Positions 20,799 to 30,300 of a stretch of 64,000 bases of DNA are shown piece after piece. Under the pieces are notes generated by a model. It saw only the letters and a program-made list of their open reading frames with translations. It ran no database searches and was not told the DNA's origin. Source of the stretch: Cafeteria roenbergensis (lineage: Eukaryota > Sar > Bigyra > Bicosoecida > Cafeteriaceae); contig VLTN01000044.1 in assembly GCA_008330645.1 (NCBI GenBank), forward strand, positions 124,001-188,000, given 5' to 3'. Positions within the stretch are counted from its first letter, which is position 1. The number at the start of each line of letters is the position of its first letter. A program made the translations under genes and the position numbers.

Positions 20799-22774
20799 TC
20801 ACCGGGTGTAGCCGCCCCGCGAGTAGTCAGCGGGGGGACCCGCACGGGCGGGGTGCGGCGGCGCGCGCTCGTACCCGCCAGGGGCTCCACGGCTGTACCC
20901 GCCTGCCGCAGGCGGCGCGCGCTCGTAGCCACCTGGGGCGCCGCGGCTGTACCCGCCTCCAGCGCCACGGTCGTACCCGCCCGGAGCGCCCCTTCCCCCG
21001 CGGTCGTACCCGCCCGGAGCGCCACGATCGTACCCGCCGCCGCCACCACCTCCGCCGTATCCGCCACCGCGGCTGTAGCCGCCTCCGCCGCCATACCCGC
21101 CTCCGCCTCGGTAGCCTCCTCCGCCCATCCCGCCGCCGAAGCCCCCACCGGCCCCTCTCCCAGCAGAGCCGTACTTGCGGTCGTGGTCGTACTCGGGCGG
21201 GTTGGGCCTGTCGTTCTCGCCAAAGTGTGGCTGCTCCTCGTCCAGCTCGCGCAGCAAACGCGGGTCGGCCTGCGGGGAGGGGGGGGGTTCAACGTCGCGG
21301 GCAGGGCAGTGGTGCACGAGGGGACACAGCGGGCAGAGCGGCTGAGACTGGGGAGGGAAGGGGTGGGGGGGCGCGCCTGCCGGGCGGTCGGCGTGCTGCC
21401 GCGCCGTGGCTCACGCGCTTGGCGTGCACGAAGTTGCAGTTCCAGCTCTTGGCGCAGCCGCGGCCGGTGTCCTTGTGACGGCAGCGCGCATCGCCAAAGT
21501 CGGTGGCCGAGGTGAAGGCGGCGGATACGCGCTTGCCGCCGTAGAAGCGGCCGCTCAGCGACCTGCAGGATGGGGGGCGCGGCGCACGGGGAGAGGGCAG
21601 GTGGCGGCAGGGAAGCGGGCTCCAGCCGGGGGGCTGGGGCGAGGATCGAGCGGGTGGGGGCCGGTTGCCCGAAACGAATCGATGCCAGAGGTGTACATCG
21701 CCCGCGCGCTGCCCCCTCTGGCGGCGCGCTGCACTCTCGCGTCCCATAGCAAGCAAGAGCCGTGCGACTTTTCAAACGTTGCGCAGGCGGGAAGGCAGCC
21801 TGGAATGCCTCTGCATGGGCGATTTGCCCCAGCGTTCGTTCGATGTGCTTGACGAACCAGCAGCCGCTCACTCGAGGCACTTGAGAGCGTCCTCCTCGCG
21901 GAAGAAGCGGACCCACACGTTGCCCACCAGGTGGTCGGGCATGTTGTCGGCAATCATCATCTCCTCGACCTGCGGCGCGCGGGGCGTGGAGCGTGGTCAG
22001 GGCACGAGGGGGGGAAATGCATGGCACCGGGTTGCCGGGGAGCGGAGAGGGGCGCCGGGGAATCGTGAAGCAACGCACATTGCAGGTGGGGTGGGGTGGG
22101 CGCTAGGGGAGCCCGCGATGCGCCGGCCAGGGAGCGGAGGTACGCAGGCGCCTGAGCCCCGGAACCTGCAGATGCGGCGATGGGCATCTCACCTCGCCAT
22201 ACTTGGTCACCTCCTCCCAAATGTCCTCATAGGTGGCTTCAAAGTGGTCCTGGAACTCCTCCTCCTTGAACGTGCTCAAGTCCTTTCCAGCGTTGAGCAG
22301 CTGCGGCGCGCAAAGCGGGCGGGCGAGGGCGAGCAGTGACAGCAGCTTATGCGCGGACAGCTTGGCAGCTCGGCAAGCCCCGCCGTAGAGCCGATGCGGA
22401 CTTGGCGCAGCCAGAGAGCGAGCGCGACGTGAGACTTGCGGGGCATGCCCGAGACGGGAGCTCACCGGCTGCTTGGGGTTGGCGTACATGTTGCGGAGGA
22501 GCACCGTCGTGGAGACTGCTGGCACGGTGTGAGCGCGGCCGCAGCGGTCGCCGTGACGGCACGACCCGACCTTGAGAAAGAAGGGGCAGTTCCTTCTGCG
22601 CCGCACGCGCCGGGAGGGGGAGGGACGGCTCGATGAGGCGCTGCTTTGCGGGGAGCAAGGTATGACCAGAAGGCAGCGGGCCGGGACGGCCAAGCGCGAT
22701 CACTGGAGGCCGAGAGCCCGCTTCGCTCACCTGTCCGCCTCCGTCCCGAAGATCTTACTGTGCCGGTCGGCCAT
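20799..22774 (-). CDS. U2AF1: U2 snRNP auxiliary factor small subunit (U2AF35)
   Basis: Six minus-strand exons (22731-22774, 22466-22595, 22193-22300, 21872-21969, 21415-21562, 20799-21269) join with perfect phase to 332 residues. U2AF35 reads the 3' splice-site AG together with U2AF65. Visible in order: HSKIFGTEADR start; first CCCH zinc finger CPFFLKVGSCRHGDRCGRAH; a UHM/RRM-like domain with the EEMMIADNMPDHLVGNVWVR block; second zinc finger CRHKDTGRGCAKSWNCNFVH. The last about 150 residues are unusual: a Gly-Tyr-Arg low-complexity tail built of GAPGGYER-like units replaces the Arg-Ser tail of animal U2AF35. Introns are 135-309 bp, all GTGAG...CAG. Nuclear location is inferred from the family. 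Confidence 0.96.
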
Positions 22775-23216
22775 GGTCGCTGCTCGGGCCCGCGGCGGCT
22801 GACCTCGAGTGGGCCGCGGCCGCAGCGCGCGCAGAGTCTCGCTTGCAGCGTGGGCACGAAAAAGTCGGCTCTGCCAGATTCGAGCAGAGAACTCTGGCCA
22901 GGCTCCCCGCGCGCGTCCGCGGGGTGGGCGTGGAGTGGCTGTTGGGTCGCCCGACTGTCGAAGCGTGTCGTGTGCTGGCGTCGATTTGGGGGGGAGCCAG
23001 CCTCGTTGAGTGGCTGCGACTCGAGCCACAGGCGCGGTTGAAGAGGCGGGTAGACTACTCACACTCATGCATGCACAAGCAAAACAGGGCGACGGCGGCG
23101 CAGCGCACAGCTCAAGAGGCAATCGTCTCGGCCGCTCGACACTCTGCCAGGCCGAGCCTTGCGCCCAGCGCCGGCCTTCGTTCGGAGGGCGACGGGGCCG
23201 CGGCAAAGACCGCATG
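22775..23216. other. Intergenic, no gene seen
   Basis: 442 bp between two minus-strand genes: the U2AF35 start and the GAF-protein stop. No supported open frame or motif. Confidence 0.5.
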
Positions 23217-25321
23217 TCAGCCCTCGTCCTCCTCCTCCTCCTCCTCCTCGGCGATGGCGGGCTGCGCGGACGCGGCTGCCGACGCCGCGTGGTCGCCTGT
23301 CATGGCCCTGCCGCTGAACTCGCTTCCCTCGGCGTCCGCTGCTGCGCTGCTGTGGCTGCGGAACAGCGCCGACTTTTCGATGATGGGAGCGACCAGGGCC
23401 AGCAGCGTGGCCAGAACCTCCTCGTCCTGCCTGTCGAAGGCCTCCCGCCCCGAGGACGGCACCTTGTTGATGCACTGAACCACGCCCACCAGACGCCCGC
23501 CGGAGCCCAGCAGCGGCATGCACAGCACGGCCTTGGTGCGGAAACCGCTCTTCTTGTCCATGGCCTCCCCGCTCCACCGCGCGTCCGCGTACGCGTCGGG
23601 CACGTTCAGCGTCGCCTTGGTCGTGGCCACGTGACCGATGAAACCGCGGTCCATGGGCATTCGGACGTCCACCTCGCCCTGGATCGCCCACAGCTCGGAG
23701 TGCTGGTGGTCGGCGAGGAAGAGCGAGCAGCGCTCCGCGTCCACGATGCGGGGCGTCTTGGAGTGGATCGAGAACATGAGCGACGAGGCCGAGGGCGCGC
23801 TCTCGTGCAGAGCTCGCACCAGCGACAGCGTGGCGTCCGTCTTGGCCCTCGCTCGCACCGCGCTCTCGAACACCATGACGTTGCGCAGCGCCACGCCGAT
23901 GTGCAACGACAGCATCGCGCAGAGGGACTCGTCCGCGTCCGTGAAACCGCCCGGCGCCGGCTCCCCGTGCGAGCCGTCGGCAAGCCTGTTCATCGCCTGA
24001 AGCACGCCCACAATGTTGCCCCCGGCGTCGCGGACGGGGTGGGCCATGATAGAGCCGGTGCGGAACCCGGTGTCGCGGTCGACGTCCGGGTTGAAGCGGG
24101 AGTCGGCGTAGGCGTCTGCAATGCGAATCGGAGTGCCCGACTCGGCAACCGCGCCCACAATGCCGCTGCCCACAGACACTTGCACAGCGCGCACTGCCTC
24201 GTCCAGCGTCACCATGGCAAGCAGGGTTCCGGGGCGGGACTCGTCCAAGGACCACAGGGTGGCCCGCTCGCAGTGCAGCGCTGCGCGTCGGACGCACGGC
24301 AACGAGGGACTTCGGGCTCAGCGGCGCATTGGCAGCCAGGCGTGCATGCTCGCGCGAGGGCGTCACCGAGAGATGGGCAGGAAAGCCCCACGCCTCCCGC
24401 CCGCCGCGCAAGGGCTTGGTGCCGCTCGGAAGACAGCAAGAGCGCGCGCGAGGGGCGAGCGCGCGGGCCGCCTTTCTCACCCTGGCAGGCGTGCTTTACG
24501 ATGGAGTCGGCAGCCTTGACGGGGTCCAGCTCGGACGAGATCGCGCGGCTGGCCTCCAGCACTCGCTCCGCGAAAGACGCAGCCGACGCGGGCGCGACAG
24601 CGGCCACCGAGGTGGAGGGAGGCGCCGGCTCCGGGTCGGAGCCCACGGCCGATCCCACGTCGGGCGGCAGGCTGTACACGCCCGCGAGCAGCCGGTCCGG
24701 CTCGGTCGGGTCGAACGGGGCACCATTGCGGGCCTTGAGCTTGGCCGCCGTGAGGGCGGAGAGGTGCGCCAGCGGGTCCTCGGGCTTTGCAAACAGCACC
24801 TGCGGCAGGCAGCAAACAACGCCTCGCGCAGGCGGGACGACGGCTTGCGCAGATGCGGCGACAGCGCCGCCGCTCGCCGTGGCCAGCTCGCAGCTGTCAC
24901 AGGCGCCATCGGCTGGGACCGGGAGCGACATCGCCAGCGAGGCAGGGCGCTTTGAGGCGTCGCGGGGGGGAAGGGGAGCCGAGCAGCGACAGTCCTGCTC
25001 CGTCCAAGCGCGCTGGCTTCCCAGGCATTTTGCCAAGGCGCCGACGGCGCGGCGAGGGGCCAGGCCCCGCAGGGCAGGGGTCGGCGCACCCGTCCTTCCC
25101 GGGGCGGCCCCCAGTTCTGGCCGGGCCGGCGCGCCTGCTCTCCAGCCGCCAGAGGAGGCAGTTTGGCGGATCAAGCGCGATTGAACCTCGCTTGCAGGCC
25201 GCACCCTCGCCTCCGCCGGGCTCACCTCGGCAGTCATCCACTCGCACATGGTCTTAAAGTTCTTGCTGCGCAGGTACTCGCCCGCGTCGTGCGCGAAGCG
25301 CTCCTCGGAGGCGGACGCCAT
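23217..25321 (-). CDS. Docking-domain plus tandem-GAF protein (putative cyclic-nucleotide sensor)
   Basis: Three exons (25226-25321, 24481-24799, 23217-24280) join to 492 residues. The junction of exons 1 and 2 creates EYLRSKNFKTMCEWMTAE then VLFAKPEDPLAHL, the shape of an RIIa/DPY-30-type dimerisation-docking motif (PEDP signature) common in ciliary proteins. Two GAF domains follow (about residues 105-270 and 285-445). Both have an NKFDE-like motif, the signature of GAF domains that bind cGMP/cAMP: N-R with F-x3-DE in the first, and INK ... FDRQDEE in the second. No phosphodiesterase or cyclase domain follows; the protein ends in an acidic run. Inferred: a regulatory cyclic-nucleotide receptor docked on an anchoring helix, possibly in the flagellum. 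Introns are 200 and 426 bp, GTGAG...CAG. Confidence 0.88.
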
Positions 25322-25637
25322 GGCGCGCGGTGCCCCGCGCCGCGCTGAGGCCGCTCGGCTGCGGCAGAGGCGCCGGGCGCCCCTCGCTCCGTCGAGCTGG
25401 CGAACAGCACGCGGCCGCAGTTGGCTGTCACGTGCCAGGGAAGACTGAACCATGCGGTCTTGATGCAATTGCGCTGCGAGCATTTGGGCGTGCGTGGGCA
25501 ACATTCATCCAGCATGGCTGGCAGGCGCCAATGCAATCTGGTCGTTGCGTGCGCGAGCCGCCGCGTGCAACCTCAGGCCTCGCGCGAACTCACGCGAGGA
25601 GCATACTTTGATGGACACGATGCACGAGTAGACACGG
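25322..25637. other. Intergenic, no gene seen
   Basis: 316 bp between the GAF-protein start and the SUMT stop, both on the minus strand. Nothing recognisable. Confidence 0.5.
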
Positions 25638-26645
25638 TTAGACACGCAACAGAGACTCCGGGGCGGGGCCGAGCATCCGGGCCTCGGCTGCCACAGCGGC
25701 ATCAGCGAGTGCGCCCACGACGCGGCCAATGACGACGACTGCAGGCGCCTTGAACGGGCGGGCTGCGTGCATCGCAGCAACTTCCGCGACGGTGGTGACG
25801 GTCTGCCGCTCTGTTGGCAGCGACGCGTCCTCGATCACGGCCAGTGGCGTGCTGGCCGGGAACCCGAGCGGGGCGAGCGCGCCCTCGAACAGCGTGCCCA
25901 GGCGGCCCACCGCCATGAGAAGGACGAGGGTGCGAGAGGGCGAGTACGCCGGAAGGTCCGGCAGCCGCCCGCCGCGATCCCGGCCAGTTGCGATCAGGAG
26001 CTGGTTTGCGACGCCTCGGTGGGTCACTGGGATTTTCGCCAGCAACGGCGCCACCAGTGCGCTCGAGAGCCCAGGGACGAGCACAGGCTCGATCCCTAGG
26101 CCCCTGTACACGCAAATCTCCTCGCCTCCCCGGGCGAAGAGCAAGGGGTCGCCAATCTTGACGCGGACCACGCTTCGACCGGCCTGCGCTGCCCTGGCCC
26201 CGAGCGCGTTGAGCTCCGCCTGCGCGGCGTCCGCTTTGCCCGGAACCTTGCGTGCAATGTGAACCTCAGCACCAGGGGCCGCGAGCGAGCGGATCTCGGC
26301 CGAGATGAGCCTGTCGAACAGCACCACGTCGGCCGTCTGAATCAGACGCAGCGCTCGCACGGTGAGCAGGTCCGCGTCGCCAAGCCCCGCGCCCACCAAG
26401 TACACGCAGCCGGGCTCCGCGGCGCGGCCCGCCGGCGAGGGAACAGCCCGCCCGGGCGTGGCAGCCCAGAGCGCCCCCAAGGGCGAGGGGGCGGGATCCG
26501 ATTTTGCAGGACCGTGGCCGCGACGGCACACGTCGCAGCCAGAGGCAACTGCGGACAGCAGCGCGCCGAGCGCTGCCCCAACCAGGAGCACTGAGACTGC
26601 CGCCGCCTCGAGCCCGAGCAGCATGATCGCGCTGTCCAAAAGCAT
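25638..26645 (-). CDS. cobA: Uroporphyrinogen-III C-methyltransferase (SUMT)
   Basis: Single exon, 335 residues from the first in-frame ATG; the frame is open further upstream but only with non-ATG codons. The enzyme adds two methyl groups from S-adenosylmethionine to uroporphyrinogen III, making precorrin-2 on the way to siroheme. Motifs: VYLVGAGLGDADLLTVRAL (SAM-binding loop, from about residue 82), GDPLLFARGGEE, VPGLSSALVAP and IPVTHRG. The domain is complete. Unusually, the first about 40 residues (MLLDSAIMLLGLEAAAVSVL...) are a hydrophobic segment, either an organelle-targeting signal or a membrane anchor. No dehydrogenase/ferrochelatase (CysG-B) half is fused or adjacent. Confidence 0.94.
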   Translation of the reverse strand: MLLDSAIMLLGLEAAAVSVLLVGAALGALLSAVASGCDVCRRGHGPAKSDPAPSPLGALWAATPGRAVPSPAGRAAEPGCVYLVGAGLGDADLLTVRALRLIQTADVVLFDRLISAEIRSLAAPGAEVHIARKVPGKADAAQAELNALGARAAQAGRSVVRVKIGDPLLFARGGEEICVYRGLGIEPVLVPGLSSALVAPLLAKIPVTHRGVANQLLIATGRDRGGRLPDLPAYSPSRTLVLLMAVGRLGTLFEGALAPLGFPASTPLAVIEDASLPTERQTVTTVAEVAAMHAARPFKAPAVVVIGRVVGALADAAVAAEARMLGPAPESLLRV

Positions 26646-27377
26646 GGCTGGCCTGATGCGCACGCGCCAAGGTGCTGCGGGGTGTGCTGTCGCATCGCAC
26701 GGGAGGGGCGTCGGCAGAGGGGCAGTGACGGGACCGAAAACCAGCTCCACACTCTGGTTCAGGCAACTTGCAGCCCAAAGCGCGACTGCGAGGCACACGG
26801 AGAAAGCCGCAACGGGAAGCCCTTGTGCGCGCCACTGTGGCAGCTCTGGGCCATGGCCGCGCCCAAGGGCGCGGTCATTCGAACCAACCAGGCCAGCGAC
26901 ACTTGGGCACTCGACGCCTCGCTCACGTGGATGCGCGCCCGCCCTTGCGCAAGCTTCGCCGCTCAGAGGCTCGCCATAGGAGCCAGCGAGTGGCAGGCTG
27001 GCCCGCTTCCCGCAGGAGCACGGGCCGAGGCAGGGTCAGGCAACGAGGGCAGCCAGGGCGGCCGGCTGCTTGGCGAATGAGTCAGCGGCTGCGAGCCAGT
27101 CTGCGTCAGGCTGCCACTGGACCCCGTTCCGCGCCGCCGGCTGGCCGCCTGACGGCCCGCTTCGTCCGGCCCTGACCTCCCTCTCACTCTGCCTGGCTCG
27201 GTGGGGCGCTGCGGTGGGCCTGACTCGGGGCCCGAGGCCCGAAAAGCGCGGGAGCCGAAAGCAGAGCCGTCGGGTGCGCCAGGTTCAAGCCTTCGACGAT
27301 CGAGGGCAGCGGCAACGCTTGCAGACGTTTCTGGCACCCCGGTTGCCGCCCTAGCTGCCCGGCCGAGCGGCGGCGCG
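26646..27377. promoter_or_regulatory. Divergent intergenic region, SUMT / voltage-sensor gene
   Basis: 732 bp between two ATGs pointing apart. Both flanking frames are open into it but lack ATG codons. It must hold both promoters; no clear motif is seen. Confidence 0.4.
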
Positions 27378-30300
27378 ATGCGCCGCAGCGGCCCTCCGTC
27401 GGGTGATGAGACCATCACCAAGGTCCGCAAGGGCCTCCGTCGCATCGTGCTGGCACAGCGGCTGCTCAGGCGAACTCGCCAATCGGTTGTTGCGGACGCC
27501 GGGGAGCTTGACGACGTGGCGGAGGCGCTGGCGGGGCCAGAAGGCGATGGTCCCCCAAGCGCGGCCCGTCCTGCCTACTGGAACCCTAGTAGCCGCAGAT
27601 TAAGCCAGGGCTATGCCGCTGGTGCCGGCTGGAGCGACGCGCACTCGGACTCTGGATCAAGCCATCGCGTGGACCAGCCGAGACAGCCAGCAGGCCCCCA
27701 GCCGCGCCCCCATCAGCCCCCCGCCGCGATTTACGGTCAGCTGGTGGCCGATCGGCAGGGCCTCGTGCTCCCGGCTTCCCGCGGCCCGACTGAGGGCGGG
27801 TGGCGAGCGCGACGGCACTCGGTCGACGGCACCCCGCTTGTCGCCCCCTCCCTCGCCACGTCGGCCATCGCGCGAGACCCCTGGTCCCTGGCGTCCGCCT
27901 GGCACGTGTTCTTGCGGGTCAGGCGCCAGCTGCAAGCCGCTGCCGCGGAGGCAGAGCTGCTGAGGGACGCCGACCTGCTGAGCGCCTCCGACCACGCCGA
28001 GCCCGAGGGCCCAGTTGCCGACGGTGAACCGGGAGAGCGGGGGGGCGATAGTGAGGCGGCCGGCAACGGCAATGCGGCTGCTGGTGCGGCAGCTGCTGGC
28101 GCGACAGCAGGTCGAGACCCTGGCTTCGAAGCTGCAGGCGCGGCGACTGGCGAAGGCGACGACAAGCTTCCCGAAGATGAGGAGGCGCAGCAGCCGCCCT
28201 CGCCTCGCACCGCCTTGGTCGATCGTGTGGAGTCTGCGTGGGAGTTTCTGCACTCGAAGGCATCGCCTGGAGGTCGTTCTCCCGTTTCGGTCTCGCTCCA
28301 GTCGCCTGAGAGGTTTCCCGCGACGTCAGCGGGGGAACCCCCTGCCCTGTGCCTTCCCTCCGCGCTGGGCTTGCGCCCTCCGCACTGGTCGCTTGCGGCC
28401 GACGATCCGGCGCCTCCCAACCATGCGGGCTCTGCAATGGGCATCACCAGCAGGGAGCCGGAGGCCTTTGCGCGGGTGCGAGCGAATAGCAGCGACCTGC
28501 ACGGCCTTCAGCTTGTGACAGATGCCCGCGGGCATTCGCAGTCGCTGTCCCATCAGCCAGAGGCCACGGGCCTGACGGTCGTTGTGGGCGGTCCGCAGCA
28601 GGGCAGTGCGGCCCCTGGTGATGCTGGCCCGATGGACGGCCCTGCTGCTCTCCTCCCGCTGAACAACTCCGCATCGTCGGGCGACCGAGAGGGGTCTGCC
28701 TTTGGCAGGATACCGCAACCCCATGCCGGCTCTGACGGCTCCATGGCGCGGCCGGGTGGCCGTGGCTCTGACGCTGGGTGGCGCGGCCCTGCTGACGGCG
28801 CCGCAGGCATGGGAAGCGCTCTCGGCGCTGGAAGCGTGACCGGTGGCAGTGTCGGCGCCGGTGCTGGTGGTGGGACCGCGAACAGCGTGGTGGACGAGGA
28901 AGCGGCCAGGGCTGCGCGCGTGGCAGAGTTCGGGGCAGCGTTGCGAGCAGCGACTGTGTTTGACATGTTTCGGCGAACCTCCATCGTGAGGGGCGACGGA
29001 GACGCGGCCGACGCGGAGGCAGCCGACGTGGAGGCTGGAGGCGCTGGCGGCGGAGAGGCGGCTTCCGAGTCTGAGCGGCTCCTGGCGGCAGGCAGCTGCG
29101 GCGCCGCCGACGCTCTGGAGACGGGCGGGGACGTGGGCCGTGAGGCCGCCACGTCGGGCGCCGCAACAGCCCTCGCTCCCGCAGCGACTGGCCCCGGCCG
29201 GCTGCTGGGCGCCTCAGTGCCAGTCGCGCCGTCGCCGGTGATGGACAGCGACGGCGATGACGGCGACAGTGATGACGACGCGGGCGCTCGCGGGGCTGGC
29301 GCCACTGTCCCTGGGGCAGGTGCCGCCGCCGCCGCATCCGCTGCAGCCGCTGCCGCCGCCGCAGCCGCCGCCAACGGTCGAGCTGGGGCGGCCACCGCGC
29401 AGCCCGACGACGCCCAGGCGCTGCTGATGGGCGCCGGCTGTCTGCGGGACCCGCCCGCTGGGGGCCCCAATGGCGGGGAGCCTGCGGCGACCACCATCGT
29501 GCCGCCGGAGCCTGCGGCGGGGCCGGGAGCATGGCTCCGCCGAGTGAGCGCGGCGGCCCCGCTCACGCCCGTCGCAACGGACGGTGGCATTGACGCCTCC
29601 ACCCCGCCCCCCGGAGGCCAGGCCCCGCCGCGCACGACGAGCGCAGCGCAGGTGCGGGCCGGCGGGCTCACCTCGGGCGGTGGCTCTGCCGAGGTGTCCG
29701 CCCGCGGCTCTGCCGGGCACTCCGCCCGCGGCTCTGCCGGGCACTCCGCCAGCGTGTCTGCCGGGCACTCCGCCCGCGGCTATGCCGGGTCCGAGGGCGG
29801 GGCGGCGGGATCTGCGGGCGGCACCGCCGTGGCAGCTGCGGCGACGGCCCACCAGCGGGCCCCTCAGGGCTCCGATGCCGCAGCGGCCGACTCCGCGTCG
29901 CAGACGTCGCGCCGCGCCGCGGTGCATGCGTGGAGCCACGGGCGCCGCGGGTCGGTGGAGCTGGACGATGTTGCCAGCACGCTGCGCGACCTCAGGGAAC
30001 GCAGCGAGGCGGTGCTGCACGCCGACGGCACGCTGACGGGGTCGGTGGGCGGCGGCACGGCCGGTGGAGGCCCCGGCGTCGACGCGGTGGGCGCTGTAGG
30101 TGTCGAGGCCCCCGACCAGCAAGGCGGCTCTGCAGAGCCCGACCGAGGCGTGCTGGCCGGGCGCAGGGCGATCGTATTCGCCGACCGTCTGTGGGCAGCC
30201 CGGCCGGCCGACGACCAGACTGAGCTGGCCGAACAGGACGACGAAGACGACGACGATGACGACGAGGAGGGCCCGTGGGGCCGCCGAGTCGACACGCCCA

